A DNA stretch of 64,000 nt, taken from Vibrio sp. Of7-15 (GTDB taxonomy: Bacteria; Pseudomonadota; Gammaproteobacteria; Enterobacterales; Vibrionaceae). A program made the translations under genes and the position numbers. Under the pieces are notes generated by a model, which was given only the letters and a program-made list of their open reading frames with translations, was not told where the DNA came from and made no database searches. Position 1 is the stretch's first letter, and every line of letters begins with the position of its first letter. Location of the stretch: assembly GCF_022347565.1 (NCBI RefSeq), contig NZ_JAKRGH010000021.1, positions 1-64,000 of the forward strand, given 5' to 3'. Shown one piece after another: positions 18,737 to 28,668 of this stretch.

Positions 18737-20092
18737 TTATCTCATGGTAACAAACTCTTCAGAGCCTGTTGGGTGGATCGCAACCACAGAGTCAAAGTCT
18801 TCTTTGGTGGCACCCATCTTCATGGCAACACCAAAACCTTGGATCATTTCATCAACGGCGAAACCGATACCGTGTAGGCCAACCACCACTTCGTTGTCGC
18901 CCGCACAAACCAGTTTCATCTTACATGGCTGGCGGTGTTTCGTAACAGCTGTGTACATGGCGGTGAAACCAGATTGGTACACTTTCACGTTATCTTCACC
19001 GTATTGTTCAATGGCTTCTTGCTCGGTAAGACCAATAGTGCCGATTGGTGGGTGGCTGAACACAACGGTTGGGACTAAGTTGTAATCCATTTTTGCGTTG
19101 GTCTTGCCATTAAACAGACGCTCAGACAACTGGCGGCCTGCTTTAACTGCAACAGGTGTCAGCTCAATACCACCTTCCATGATGTCGCCCACACAGTAAA
19201 TGCCTTCCACGTTCGTTTGTTGGAATTCATCCACTTTGATGTAACCACGATCATTAGTTTCCACACCAGTAGACGCTAGGTTAATGGCATCGGTAGTTGG
19301 GTGACGGCCAATAGCCCAAATTAGGGTATCAACATTCTGGCTTTCACCGTTTTCTAGGTGCAGTGTTAGGCTGCCATCCTCTTCTTTGATTACTTCTTTT
19401 GGCACAGAATGGGTGTGAAGAGTTGGGCCTTCTGCTGCCATGACTTCTGTGAGGGTTTCAATGATCATTGGATCAAAGCTGCGCAGTGGCGACTCTTTAC
19501 GTACGTATAGGTGTGTTTCTGTACCTAATGCATTTAATACGCCGGCGATCTCTACCGCGATGTAACCTGCACCTACAACGGCAACGCGTTTTGGTTGTTC
19601 CGTTAGCTCAAAGAAGCCGTTTGAGTCGATGCCGTATTCAGCACCTGGAATGTTTGGAATGGTCGGTCGGCCACCAACAGCGATGAGGATATGATCCGCC
19701 GTGTAATGCTCGCCATTAACTTCCACTGTTTTCGCATCAACAAACTTAGCGAACCCTTTGATCACATTAACCTTGTTGTTACCAAGAACACGATCATAAG
19801 ATTGGTGGATACGGCCGATGTAAGCTTGGCGGCTTTCAACGAGCTTACCCCAGTCTAAGCTTTTTACATCAACATCAAAGCCGTAATCTTCAGCGTATAG
19901 ATTCATCGCTTCAGCTACTTGAGCACCATGCCACATAACCTTTTTAGGTACACAGCCTACGTTTACACAAGTACCGCCTAAATCTTGAGCTTCAATGAGG
20001 GCTACTTTTGCGCCATACATAGAAGCTCGGTTTGCAGAGGCAATACCGCCGCTACCACCACCAATACAAATGTAATCAAAGTGTGTTGTCAT
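18737..20092 (-). CDS. gor: Glutathione reductase
   Basis: 451-aa FAD-dependent disulfide reductase that regenerates reduced glutathione with NADPH in the cytosol. The FAD motif GGGSGG (11-16), redox pair C42-x4-C47 in [18 protein letters not shown] motif [12 protein letters not shown] and C-terminal catalytic HPTGSEE are all present. The length equals E. coli Gor. It is downstream of rlmJ on the same strand with 79 bp between them, the same neighbour pair as in E. coli (yhiR-gor). Confidence 0.97.
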   Translation of the reverse strand: MTTHFDYICIGGGSGGIASANRASMYGAKVALIEAQDLGGTCVNVGCVPKKVMWHGAQVAEAMNLYAEDYGFDVDVKSLDWGKLVESRQAYIGRIHQSYDRVLGNNKVNVIKGFAKFVDAKTVEVNGEHYTADHILIAVGGRPTIPNIPGAEYGIDSNGFFELTEQPKRVAVVGAGYIAVEIAGVLNALGTETHLYVRKESPLRSFDPMIIETLTEVMAAEGPTLHTHSVPKEVIKEEDGSLTLHLENGESQNVDTLIWAIGRHPTTDAINLASTGVETNDRGYIKVDEFQQTNVEGIYCVGDIMEGGIELTPVAVKAGRQLSERLFNGKTNAKMDYNLVPTVVFSHPPIGTIGLTEQEAIEQYGEDNVKVYQSGFTAMYTAVTKHRQPCKMKLVCAGDNEVVVGLHGIGFAVDEMIQGFGVAMKMGATKEDFDSVVAIHPTGSEEFVTMR

Positions 20093-20171
20093 TACTTTCT
20101 CCCTTTTTCGCTATTTTGCCCAGTAGTGTGAGCTTCTGGGCAAACAACGATATGATTGTTTTTTAACTTTA

Positions 20172-21011
20172 TTATTCTGGAACAATCCAGTCTACTTTTA
20201 CATGACCGGTTGCTGGCGCGATGGCATCTTTCAGATAAGGCAGAATTTCTTTCATCTGGCCTTCTAGCTTCCATGGCGGGTTGATGACGATCATGCCTGA
20301 TGCCGTCATGCCGCGCTCGTTGGTATCTGGAGAGACGCCTAGCTCAATTTGAAGAATTTTACGAATGCCTAAGCTTTCTAGCCCTTCGATCATGTCTTCA
20401 ATGTCGCAGCGGTTAACCACAGGGTACCAAATGGCATAAACCCCGGTTGCCCAGCGTTTGTGACTATCGCGAATAGCGCGAACCACGTCGTTATATTCTT
20501 TAGCAAGCTCATAAGGTGGGTCGATTAAGACCAAGCCTCTGCGCTCTTTTGGTGGCAAGCTTGCTTTTAAGCGCTCAAAACCGTCTTCTTTGTAGATCTT
20601 AACTTGGCGATCATGGTGAAACTCTTGCTCAAGCAGTGGGTGATCACTGGGATGAAGCTCTGTGAGTACCATGCGATCTTGCGGGCGTAAGTGAGCATGA
20701 GCAACACGTGGTGAACCTGGGTAGTAACGCAGTTCGTCACTGTTATTGAGGGTTTTTATGGCATCGAGATAGCTGATGATGTCTTCGGGAATGTCTTTTT
20801 GCTGCCAAACCCGTGCGATGCCTTGTTTGTATTCGCCCGTTTTTTCAGACCATTCATGGGTTAGATCGTAACGACCCACGCCGGAGTGTGTATCGTGGTA
20901 AACAAAGGGTTTTTCTTTCTGTTTTAAAGCATTAAGGATTAAGCTTTGAACGATATGTTTAACCACATCGGCATGGTTGCCAGCATGAAAACTGTGACGA
21001 TAACTAAGCAT
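20172..21011 (-). CDS. rlmJ: RlmJ, 23S rRNA m6A2030 methyltransferase
   Basis: 279-aa SAM-dependent methyltransferase that methylates the N6 of A2030 of 23S rRNA. The N-terminus MLSYRHSFHAGNHADVVKH and the catalytic LIDPPYE (DPPY type) match the family once called YhiR/ComJ. It lies upstream of gor on the same strand and divergent from prlC, as in E. coli. Confidence 0.95.
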   Translation of the reverse strand: MLSYRHSFHAGNHADVVKHIVQSLILNALKQKEKPFVYHDTHSGVGRYDLTHEWSEKTGEYKQGIARVWQQKDIPEDIISYLDAIKTLNNSDELRYYPGSPRVAHAHLRPQDRMVLTELHPSDHPLLEQEFHHDRQVKIYKEDGFERLKASLPPKERRGLVLIDPPYELAKEYNDVVRAIRDSHKRWATGVYAIWYPVVNRCDIEDMIEGLESLGIRKILQIELGVSPDTNERGMTASGMIVINPPWKLEGQMKEILPYLKDAIAPATGHVKVDWIVPE

Positions 21012-21139
21012 GGAATGACTCTCTGATATTGAATAGCTGCATTATGGCGCATTGTATTGCCGGATGCAGCTTTATTGCACATTCTTCAAACTAAGATTAA
21101 GCAGTTTAGGGTGTAGTACGCGGCAGGGTATTGATTCGC

Positions 21140-21170
21140 TATTGAATTTATTGCCTGTCGCCTACATTTA
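21140..21170 (+). promoter_or_regulatory. Possible sigma-32 heat-shock promoter of prlC
   Basis: TTGAA (21142-21146), 14 nt, then CCTACATTTA resembles the sigma-32 pattern CTTGAAA-N11-15-CCCCATnTA with some mismatches. The Salmonella prlC (opdA) operon is known to be heat-shock controlled. This is a candidate only. Confidence 0.35.
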
Positions 21171-21200
21171 AATAAGGACAACATAAATAAGGAACAGACG

Positions 21201-23243
21201 ATGTCGAACCCATTATTGACCTTTACGGACTTACCTCCGTTTTCGCAAATCCAACCAGAACACATTAAACCAGCAGTAGAAAAAGCGATTGCTGATTGCC
21301 GCGCAAACGTAGAACACGTTCTTGCTCAAGACAGCGCACCAAGTTGGGCTACCATTTGTGCGCCTCTGGCTGAAACGGACGATCGTCTAAGCCGTATTTG
21401 GTCACCTGTGGGTCACATGAACTCTGTGGTTAACAGCAGTGAATTGCGTGACGCGTACGAAAGTTGTTTACCGCTCTTGTCGGAATACGGCACTTGGGTT
21501 GGGCAACACAAAGGTTTGTATGAAGCGTATAAAGCCATTAAAGCCAGTGATGAATTTGCGACATTAAGCCAAGCACAAAAGAAAACCATTACCGATGAGC
21601 TGCGTGATTTTGAATTATCGGGGATCGGCTTGCCTGCAGATGAGCAACATCGTTATGGTGAGATCAGCAAGCGTTCTTCTGAATTAGCTTCTTCATTCAG
21701 CAATAACCTGCTGGATGCCACCATGGGCTGGCAAAAACACGTGACCAATGAAGCTGAGTTAAGTGGTTTGCCAGAAACGGCGCTTGCGGGTGCAAAAGCA
21801 GCGGCAGAAGCGAAAGATCTGGACGGTTGGTTACTCACACTGGAAATGCCATCGTATTTGCCAGTGATGACTTACTGTGACAATCAAGCGCTGCGTCATG
21901 AAATGTATGAAGCATTTGTGACTCGTGCTTCGGATCGTGGGCCAAATGCTGGCAAGTGGGACAACTCAGAAATCATGACCGAAGAACTGCAACTTCGTCA
22001 TGAAATTGCCCGCTTGCTTGGTTTTACTTCTTACAGTGAAAAGTCACTGGCTACTAAAATGGCGGAAAACCCAGGCCAAGTGCTGAGTTTTTTGAATGAT
22101 TTGGCGGTGAAGGCGAAACCACAAGGTGAACGAGAAGTGGCTGAGCTGCGTGCTTTTGCGAAAAAAGAGCACGGTGTGGATGTGTTGAATCTGTGGGATA
22201 TTGCTTACTACTCAGAAAAACTAAAACATCACCTATACAGCATTTCGGATGAAGAACTGCGCCCATACTTCCCAGAAAACAAAGTGATTTCAGGCTTGTT
22301 TGAAGTACTAAATCGTCTGTTTGGTATGAATGTTAAAGAGCGCAATGATGTCGACGTGTGGCATGAGTCAGTGCGCTTCTTTGATATTTTTGATGCAAAT
22401 GGCACCTTGCGTGGCAGTTTCTATCTGGATCTGTACGCTCGTGAAAACAAGCGTGGTGGTGCGTGGATGGACGACTGCCGTGTACGCCGAGTGACCGTTG
22501 ACGGCGAATTGCAAACGCCAGTGGCTTACTTAACGTGTAACTTCACTAAGCCTGTGGGTGACAAACCTGCCTTATTTACTCATGATGAAGTGGTCACCTT
22601 GTTCCACGAATTCGGTCATGGTATTCACCACATGCTGACGCAAATTGAGGTGTCTGCTGTCTCTGGTATTAACGGCGTGCCTTGGGATGCGGTGGAGCTG
22701 CCAAGTCAGTTCTTAGAAAACTGGTGTTGGGAAGAAGATGCCTTAGCCTTTATTTCAGGTCACCATGAAACGGGTGATCCATTGCCAAAAGACATGTTAG
22801 AAAAAATGCTGGCGGCGAAAAACTTCCAATCGGCGATGTTCATTCTGCGTCAGTTAGAATTGGGCTTATTCGATTTCACGCTGCACACGAATTACGATCC
22901 TGAAGTGGGTGCGCGTGTATTAGAAACGTTGGCGGAAGTAAAAGCAAAAGTGGCGGTACTGCCAAGTGTGGAATGGAACCGTTTCTCACACAGCTTTGGT
23001 CATATTTTTGCAGGTGGTTACAGCGCGGGTTACTACAGTTATCTGTGGGCCGAAGTGCTTTCTTCGGATGCGTTTTCTCGTTTTGAAGAAGAAGGGATCT
23101 TTAACACAGAAACAGGTCAGTCTTTCCTAAATAACATTTTGGAAATGGGTGGCAGTGAAGAGCCGATGGAGCTGTTTAAACGCTTTAGAGGTCGTGAGCC
23201 ACAAATTGATGCGTTGCTGCGTCATTCTGGGATTAATGCGTAA
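21201..23243 (+). CDS. prlC: Oligopeptidase A (M3 metallopeptidase)
   Basis: 680-aa cytosolic zinc peptidase that degrades peptides, including cleaved signal peptides. The M3 zinc site HEFGH is at about residues 469-473 with the third ligand Glu in the downstream VELPSQFLENW. Full length compared with E. coli PrlC (680 aa). In enterics it forms an operon with rsmJ. Here a terminator, asnC and a 1062-aa signalling gene lie between the two. Confidence 0.96.
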   Translation: MSNPLLTFTDLPPFSQIQPEHIKPAVEKAIADCRANVEHVLAQDSAPSWATICAPLAETDDRLSRIWSPVGHMNSVVNSSELRDAYESCLPLLSEYGTWVGQHKGLYEAYKAIKASDEFATLSQAQKKTITDELRDFELSGIGLPADEQHRYGEISKRSSELASSFSNNLLDATMGWQKHVTNEAELSGLPETALAGAKAAAEAKDLDGWLLTLEMPSYLPVMTYCDNQALRHEMYEAFVTRASDRGPNAGKWDNSEIMTEELQLRHEIARLLGFTSYSEKSLATKMAENPGQVLSFLNDLAVKAKPQGEREVAELRAFAKKEHGVDVLNLWDIAYYSEKLKHHLYSISDEELRPYFPENKVISGLFEVLNRLFGMNVKERNDVDVWHESVRFFDIFDANGTLRGSFYLDLYARENKRGGAWMDDCRVRRVTVDGELQTPVAYLTCNFTKPVGDKPALFTHDEVVTLFHEFGHGIHHMLTQIEVSAVSGINGVPWDAVELPSQFLENWCWEEDALAFISGHHETGDPLPKDMLEKMLAAKNFQSAMFILRQLELGLFDFTLHTNYDPEVGARVLETLAEVKAKVAVLPSVEWNRFSHSFGHIFAGGYSAGYYSYLWAEVLSSDAFSRFEEEGIFNTETGQSFLNNILEMGGSEEPMELFKRFRGREPQIDALLRHSGINA

Positions 23244-23276
23244 CGTTACGCGTTTCTAGTTCTGTCCCATATTAAG

Positions 23277-23307
23277 AAGCAGAGGTTTGATGGCCTCTGC
23301 TTTTTTA
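23277..23307 (+). terminator. Terminator after prlC
   Basis: AGCAGAGG/CCTCTGCT stem followed by six T residues. Confidence 0.9.
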
Positions 23308-23363
23308 TGGGTAGCTTGTATATGAGTCGATCATCGCGCTGGTGGAGGAGCAGCGATAACAGT

Positions 23364-23825
23364 TTAGGGGATCACGTTACGATTAATGGGGTTTTGCAAT
23401 GAAATCAGAGTTTCTGTGGACTGAACTTCATCAATGGCTTGCAGCTTATCAATCAAAACGTATTGCAATTCTTCAATGGATTTACACATCAGTTTGACAA
23501 AAATATTATATGCACCAGTGGTGTAGTACGCCTCAACCACTTCATCAAGGGCATTGAGCTTTCGTAAGGCGGAATGATAATCTCGAGCTGCATTTAAATT
23601 GATGCCGATAAAGCAACATACGTCATAACCTAAGATTTTTGGGTTAACGACCACTTTTGTGCCTTCAATAATTCCGGCGGACTTCATTTTTTCGATACGA
23701 ACATGCACAGTTGCAGGGCTTACATCAAAGCGTTTGGCAAGCTCAGCATAAGGAGTGCGAGCGTTGGTCATTAAGGCTTGCAGTATGTCGCGATCCAAGT
23801 CGTCAATTTTCGCGTGAGGGGTCAT
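23364..23825 (-). CDS. asnC: AsnC, Lrp-family transcriptional regulator
   Basis: 153-aa Lrp/AsnC regulator, in E. coli the asparagine-responsive activator of asnA. The HTH (YAELAKRFDVSPATVHVRIEKM, about residues 26-47) and the RAM effector domain with LDEVVEAYYTTGAYNIFVKL and STETLISLQNP closely follow E. coli AsnC. asnA is not adjacent here. It is divergent from the following GGDEF-EAL gene with about 160 bp between them. Confidence 0.92.
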   Translation of the reverse strand: MTPHAKIDDLDRDILQALMTNARTPYAELAKRFDVSPATVHVRIEKMKSAGIIEGTKVVVNPKILGYDVCCFIGINLNAARDYHSALRKLNALDEVVEAYYTTGAYNIFVKLMCKSIEELQYVLIDKLQAIDEVQSTETLISLQNPINRNVIP

Positions 23826-23986
23826 TATGTGTTATCCGCTCATTGGAGTTTATGCTGATATCTTATTGTCTTACGTGAAGTAATCAAGCTAAGTCAAACT
23901 TATCTCATACGGTATAATTATAGGGTATTCGAACTAACTGATGTTAAAATAACCTATTAAACCGTTAATAAATTGTGAGGAAATGA

Positions 23987-26900
23987 ATGCGTCGTATTTT
24001 GTTGCTACTTATCGTGATGTTTAGCTCGCTGGCTAGAGCTGGTAGCAACGATGTACTGGTGATTCACTCCTATCACCAAGGCTTTTTATGGACCGATAAA
24101 TTCCAGGCTGGGCTCGAAATTTCCTTGGGTAAAGGCGTGTATCCTATGCGAGTTTCTTTTCTCGATAGTAAACGTTATCAAACTCCTGAATATATGGAAC
24201 ACCTTCGTGAGCTGTATCGAACGGTCCTCACTTCTGACTCTTTTCGTGCCATCGTGGTCAGTGATAATAACGCCTTAGCGCTAATGAACAGCTTGGCGGA
24301 ATACGTGGGGGATACCCCGGTTATTTTTGGTGGCGTGAATAACTACAATCCAGATCTGCACAGTCAACTTCGTCGTGTTACAGGGGTGAAAGAAGAGGTG
24401 GATCTCGTTGGTAATTTTGAGCTGATCCGTAAACTTCAACCTAATATAAAAACGATTCAGGTTGTGATTGATGATTCTGTTACTGGTAAAGCCAACAAAG
24501 CGCAGTTAGAGCGTTATTTTCAAGCTTACCCTTCTAGCCGAGAATGGGTGAAGTTGGTTTCACCGACCAGTTTTAATGATTTACTGTATATCGTTTCTAA
24601 TTTGCCATCAGACAACGCGGTTTTTTTCTGGCTCTATTATCGTGCTCACAATGGCGATTACCGAAGCGTGCCTGTTTGGCATCATTTGTCTGAAAGATCG
24701 AGTGTACCTGTGTATTCCCCAAATGTAGCACTGTTAGATTATGGTGTCGTTGGTGGCGTCATGGTGGATGGTTTTGAGCAAGGCAGCAACGCGGGCGAGT
24801 TGCTCAAAAAAGCACTGCGATACCCACAACAACCGCTTCCTGCCGTGCAAGACAGTCCTAACCGATTAATGTTTGATTTTAACGCCTTGTCAAAATGGCG
24901 TTTAGACGTTGATCAAGTGGACAGTTCCACCTTTTTAAATCACCCGCCTTCTTACTGGGAAGAGCACGCTGATGAATTACGGGTATTGGCATTAACTGTG
25001 CTGTTGTTTACGCCCATTATTATTTTGTTGTTGTCTAACCTTGCTCGCATTCGTAAAAGTGAACGCAAACTTACCCAGAGTCAGGCGTTGTTTGAGGCGG
25101 TTTTTGATCAGAGTTACCAGTTGATAGGGATTTTAGATAAGGAAGGCCGTCTCATTTCAAGTAATCAAAAGCTGCAAGAGTTGTTTTCGAATCAAAGCTT
25201 AGATCTGGACCGTCCGCTTTGGCAGTTTAAAGGGTGGGACAGTGGCTCTGCTCAAGAGTTTTCGAACGTGTTTGGCTCCATTAAAAATGCAGGCTTGATC
25301 CGGTTTGAAGCGGAAATGACCCACAGCAGCTACGGCCCTTGTTTGTTGGAAATCTCACTCAAAGTGATGCCCGCCAACGTCAGCAGCGATGTGCAATACC
25401 TGTTTGAAGCTCGAGACATCACGACTCGCAAACTCACGGAAGGTAAGCTGATGGAGCGAGAGGTGAGCTTTCGTTTGCTGTATGAACAACAGCCCGTCAT
25501 GCTATTGACGTTAGACAGTCGTTCACGCATTCAGGCCGTAAATCAGTTTACCGCTGATTTGTTGGGTTACGACAAAATGGATTTATTAGGGCATAAGGTT
25601 TCGGACTTTTATTTAAATGAACGATCGTTTGTGCCACAGCAAGTGTTGCTGCAACCTCAGCGGGATTTTAATCAGGTGTGGCGACGCGATGTGGAGTACC
25701 GCTCTGAAGACGGCAAAGTGGTGTGGATCCGAGAAAATATTCGTCCTATTTCTGAAACTAAGCAGTTGCTTATTGTGGGTGAAGACATAACAGAAGCAAA
25801 ACAGCTGGCGAAGCAGTTGGAGTATCAGGCCCAGCATGATCTATTGACGGGAGACTTTAATCGTAATCAGTTTGAGTGTGATTTAGAGCAGTCCTTAAAT
25901 GAGGTGCAAAGCCATTTTCGAACTCATGCCATGTTGTATCTTGATTTGGACCAATTTAAGGTCATTAACGATACCGCAGGTCATGAAGCGGGTGACGAAG
26001 CCATTAAACACACGTCATATCTATTAGCGGGCATTTTGCCTTTTAACGCCACCTTGGCACGTATGGGGGGGGATGAATTTGCCATCTTGCTGCGTGATTG
26101 CAATGAAAGTCAGGCCTTGGTGTTGGCCAAACAAATTATCTTAGGCATTAATAACAGTAAATTCCTCTGGAAAGACTTGCACCTTAACTTAAGTGTTTCG
26201 ATTGGTATTCGCCTGATCGATCACACTGCCACTACACCACAAATGGTACACGCTCAGGCAGATACAGCTTGCTATGCCGCCAAAGAAGAAGGTCGGAACC
26301 GCTATCATTTATACCATCCAGATGATGAGCAGCTTAAGCGCCGTGAAATGGAAATGGAATGTGTGAACCAAGTGCATGATGCTTTAGCTCACCACCGTTT
26401 AGAGCTGCACGCACAGCGCATTCTTGGTCTTGCCAGTAATGAAAATAACTTAATGTATTTCGAAATTTTGGTGCGCATGCGTGACGATCAAGGTGAGTTG
26501 GTGCCTCCTGGCATTTTTATGCCCGCATCAGAACGGTATAACGTGGCACATTTGGTGGATCGTGAGGTGGTGGTACAAACGTTGTCGTGGTTCTCTGAAC
26601 GACCAGCGGTGTTGGATAAGTTAGGTATGTGCTCGATTAATTTATCGGGGCAGTCGATGGGGAATAAAGATTTTACCCGTTTTTTAATTGAATCTATCAA
26701 TCAAAGCGCGGTGCCTAGCCATAAAATTTGTTTGGAAATTACCGAAACCGCCGCGATAGGCAACATGAATGAAGCGATCAAGTTATTCGGTAAGTTGAAA
26801 GAATTAGGGTGTTTGATCGCCTTGGACGACTTTGGCTCGGGTTTATCTTCTTTTGGTTATTTAAAGCGATTACCGGTTGATATCGTGAAAATTGATGGTT

Positions 26901-27175
26901 TGTTTGTGCGTGACATTGATGTGGATGAAATGGATCACGTGATGGTGCGTTCTATCAATGATTTAGCGAAACAAATGGGCAAGAAAACAGTCGCAGAATT
27001 TGTGGAAAACACAGCTATTGTGAATAAGCTGCTGGAGCTTGGGGTCGATTATGGCCAAGGGTATTTGATTGGTCGCCCGAAGCCATTGCCAGAATTAGTG
27101 GATGAGTTAATGGAAGAAATCAGCCTTGCTGGTGAGTCAGTGATATACTCGCCTGCAAACGGTGACAATACTTAG
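23987..27175 (+). CDS. Periplasmic ABC-sugar-type sensor + PAS + PAS + GGDEF + EAL protein
   Basis: 1062-aa membrane cyclic-di-GMP enzyme. A signal peptide (1-18) precedes a periplasmic domain like ABC-type substrate-binding proteins (about 22-310), with a transmembrane helix at about 335-355 (VLALTVLLFTPIIILLLSNL). Then come two PAS domains (about 368-490 and 495-605), GGDEF (GGDEF at 694-698, with no RxxD inhibitory site) and EAL. The EAL signature is EIL (E826) in FEILVRM. The other catalytic landmarks are kept: INLSG, LEITET, LDDFGSG, VKIDG, AEFVEN and GQGY. Both activities could therefore be functional. The ligand of the sensor domain is unknown. GAGG is the ribosome site. rsmJ follows after 18 bp and may be co-transcribed. 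Confidence 0.88.
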   Translation: MRRILLLLIVMFSSLARAGSNDVLVIHSYHQGFLWTDKFQAGLEISLGKGVYPMRVSFLDSKRYQTPEYMEHLRELYRTVLTSDSFRAIVVSDNNALALMNSLAEYVGDTPVIFGGVNNYNPDLHSQLRRVTGVKEEVDLVGNFELIRKLQPNIKTIQVVIDDSVTGKANKAQLERYFQAYPSSREWVKLVSPTSFNDLLYIVSNLPSDNAVFFWLYYRAHNGDYRSVPVWHHLSERSSVPVYSPNVALLDYGVVGGVMVDGFEQGSNAGELLKKALRYPQQPLPAVQDSPNRLMFDFNALSKWRLDVDQVDSSTFLNHPPSYWEEHADELRVLALTVLLFTPIIILLLSNLARIRKSERKLTQSQALFEAVFDQSYQLIGILDKEGRLISSNQKLQELFSNQSLDLDRPLWQFKGWDSGSAQEFSNVFGSIKNAGLIRFEAEMTHSSYGPCLLEISLKVMPANVSSDVQYLFEARDITTRKLTEGKLMEREVSFRLLYEQQPVMLLTLDSRSRIQAVNQFTADLLGYDKMDLLGHKVSDFYLNERSFVPQQVLLQPQRDFNQVWRRDVEYRSEDGKVVWIRENIRPISETKQLLIVGEDITEAKQLAKQLEYQAQHDLLTGDFNRNQFECDLEQSLNEVQSHFRTHAMLYLDLDQFKVINDTAGHEAGDEAIKHTSYLLAGILPFNATLARMGGDEFAILLRDCNESQALVLAKQIILGINNSKFLWKDLHLNLSVSIGIRLIDHTATTPQMVHAQADTACYAAKEEGRNRYHLYHPDDEQLKRREMEMECVNQVHDALAHHRLELHAQRILGLASNENNLMYFEILVRMRDDQGELVPPGIFMPASERYNVAHLVDREVVVQTLSWFSERPAVLDKLGMCSINLSGQSMGNKDFTRFLIESINQSAVPSHKICLEITETAAIGNMNEAIKLFGKLKELGCLIALDDFGSGLSSFGYLKRLPVDIVKIDGLFVRDIDVDEMDHVMVRSINDLAKQMGKKTVAEFVENTAIVNKLLELGVDYGQGYLIGRPKPLPELVDELMEEISLAGESVIYSPANGDNT

Positions 27176-27193
27176 CGTACGCTGATTAATCCA

Positions 27194-27988
27194 ATGGAGA
27201 ACTTTGTGCAATTAGCCCTTATTTGTGAAGCGCCCGATCGTCAACATGAGTTAGAACAACTCGCAGAACGCTGGCAGTTAACTCATCATGAAGAGAGTGA
27301 TTTTGCGTTGGTGCTGACGCAAGAGCGTTTAGAGCTGATCAAACGTGACGAGCCTAAGCTAGGTGCTATTTATGTGGATTTGATCGGCGGTGCTGTAGGG
27401 CACAGGCGTAAATTTGGTGGTGGTAAAGGCCAGTCTATTGCCAAAGCGGTTGGTTTGAATAAAGGGGCGACACCTACGGTTCTTGATGGTACCGCGGGCC
27501 TTGGCCGTGATGCTTTTGTGTTGGCTTCTTTAGGTTGCAAGGTGCAAATGGTAGAGCGCCACCCGGTGGTAGCGGCGTTATTGGATGATGGATTAACGCG
27601 TGCGAAACATGATCCTGAAATCGGTGGTTGGGTTGGAGAGCGCATGTCGTTATTGCACGCTTCAAGCCACGATGCTTTAGAGCAATTAAGCCAAGATCCA
27701 AATTTTGAGCAGCCAGATGTGGTGTATTTGGATCCTATGTACCCACACCCTGTGAATAAGAAAAAGTCGGCGTTGGTTAAAAAAGAGATGCGGGTATTCC
27801 AGTCTCTTGTTGGTGCCGATAACGATGCTGATGCCTTGTTGGCACCGGCTATGGCGTTGGCAACAAAACGCGTGGTAGTGAAAAGGCCAGATTACGCAGA
27901 ATGGTTAGACGAGAGTAAGCCAAGTATGGCGATTGAGACCAAAAAAAATCGGTTTGACGTGTACGTTAAAGCAGGCATGAACAGTTAA
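27194..27988 (+). CDS. rsmJ: RsmJ, 16S rRNA m2G1516 methyltransferase
   Basis: 264-aa methyltransferase that makes N2-methylguanosine 1516 in 16S rRNA. Matches to E. coli RsmJ (YhiQ) are strong: [23 protein letters not shown], the SAM-binding [28 protein letters not shown] and [17 protein letters not shown]. It follows the GGDEF-EAL gene closely, unlike the prlC-rsmJ operon of enterics. Confidence 0.96.
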   Translation: MENFVQLALICEAPDRQHELEQLAERWQLTHHEESDFALVLTQERLELIKRDEPKLGAIYVDLIGGAVGHRRKFGGGKGQSIAKAVGLNKGATPTVLDGTAGLGRDAFVLASLGCKVQMVERHPVVAALLDDGLTRAKHDPEIGGWVGERMSLLHASSHDALEQLSQDPNFEQPDVVYLDPMYPHPVNKKKSALVKKEMRVFQSLVGADNDADALLAPAMALATKRVVVKRPDYAEWLDESKPSMAIETKKNRFDVYVKAGMNS

Positions 27989-28021
27989 AAAACACTTCAA
28001 AAATGCTTGGGTTTCTCATTT

Positions 28022-28050
28022 GTTTGACAGAAGGCTTGATTCTGTCAAAC
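28022..28050 (+). terminator. Hairpin after rsmJ
   Basis: GTTTGACAGAA/TTCTGTCAAAC form an 11-bp perfect stem with a 7-nt loop, followed by only a short pyrimidine run. It may be a terminator or mRNA-end stabiliser. Confidence 0.5.
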
Positions 28051-28068
28051 TTCCTCGCTATATCTAAA

Positions 28069-28083
28069 TGGTAATTGTTATTA
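28069..28083. promoter_or_regulatory. Weak Fur-box candidate upstream of the Cys/Lys-rich gene
   Basis: TGGTAATTGTTATTA matches 11 of 14 fixed positions of the 7-1-7 Fur site TGATAATnATTATCA. It lies 19 bp before the ATG at 28102, where it could block the promoter or the start region. Confidence 0.35.
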
Positions 28084-28101
28084 GTATGATTTGAGATGTA
28101 T

Positions 28102-28581
28102 ATGGCCAAGAGTTTATGTAAGTACAATCGACACAGTATTGCCAGTAACATGGGCACTATTCATCAGATCATCAGCTCACCAAAATACGTTTGTTCAAGC
28201 TGTGCTCGCTCTGCATCTGGTTCTGAATATCTGTGTAAACCATCCCCGTTGCCGCCAGCAGCTTGTGTGGCTAAGGTCACTGCTCTTTCTCGTGACGAGG
28301 GCGTGGCCATAGCGGCAGATCCTAAGAAAGACACGGGATGTGCGGTATTGGATCAGGTGATTAACCGAGATAAGAAAAAATCTGAAAGCAAAGAGAAAAA
28401 ACGCATTAAGAAAGCGTTGAAACGCCAGAAAAAGTACAAGAAAAAACTAGAGAAGATGATCAAAAAGCAGAAAAAAATGCTTAAAAAACAAGATCAGCTG
28501 ACGAAGAAGTCCCAGTTACTCGATAAGCGTGTTGAGCTGACAAAAGATAAGATTGAACAGCAGCCAGCGTTAATGCATTAA
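28102..28581 (+). CDS. Hypothetical protein with CSSC motif and Lys-rich coiled-coil tail
   Basis: 159-aa soluble protein of unknown function. The N-terminal half has Cys6, a C31-S-S-C34 pair, Cys45 and Cys55 (KYVCSSCARSAS, EYLCKP, PAACVAK), which could bind a metal or an Fe-S cluster. Residues about 88-145 are strongly basic and helical (KKRIKKALKRQKKYKKKLEK), probably a coiled coil that could bind nucleic acid. The ATG at 28102 has TTGAG at workable distance; the ATG at 28096 is an alternative. I recall similar unnamed proteins in Vibrio but no function. Not an operon member: hairpins lie on both sides. Confidence 0.7.
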   Translation: MAKSLCKYNRHSIASNMGTIHQIISSPKYVCSSCARSASGSEYLCKPSPLPPAACVAKVTALSRDEGVAIAADPKKDTGCAVLDQVINRDKKKSESKEKKRIKKALKRQKKYKKKLEKMIKKQKKMLKKQDQLTKKSQLLDKRVELTKDKIEQQPALMH

Positions 28582-28612
28582 TTGAACGACTGCTTTCATT
28601 CGTGCCTCATGT

Positions 28613-28652
28613 AAAAAGGGCCTCAGAGCGTGTGCGCTGTGAGGCCCTTTTA
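28613..28652. terminator. Bidirectional terminator
   Basis: AAAGGGCCTCA/TGAGGCCCTTT form a long stem with inner GC pairs and flanking A and T runs, between convergent genes. Confidence 0.88.
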
Positions 28653-28668
28653 CTGTATGAAGCAGTTG

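Noticed and set aside
28091-28312. 73-codon frame overlapping the Cys/Lys-rich gene
   Set aside because: The other frame is longer, has the better start and gives a protein with coherent motifs.
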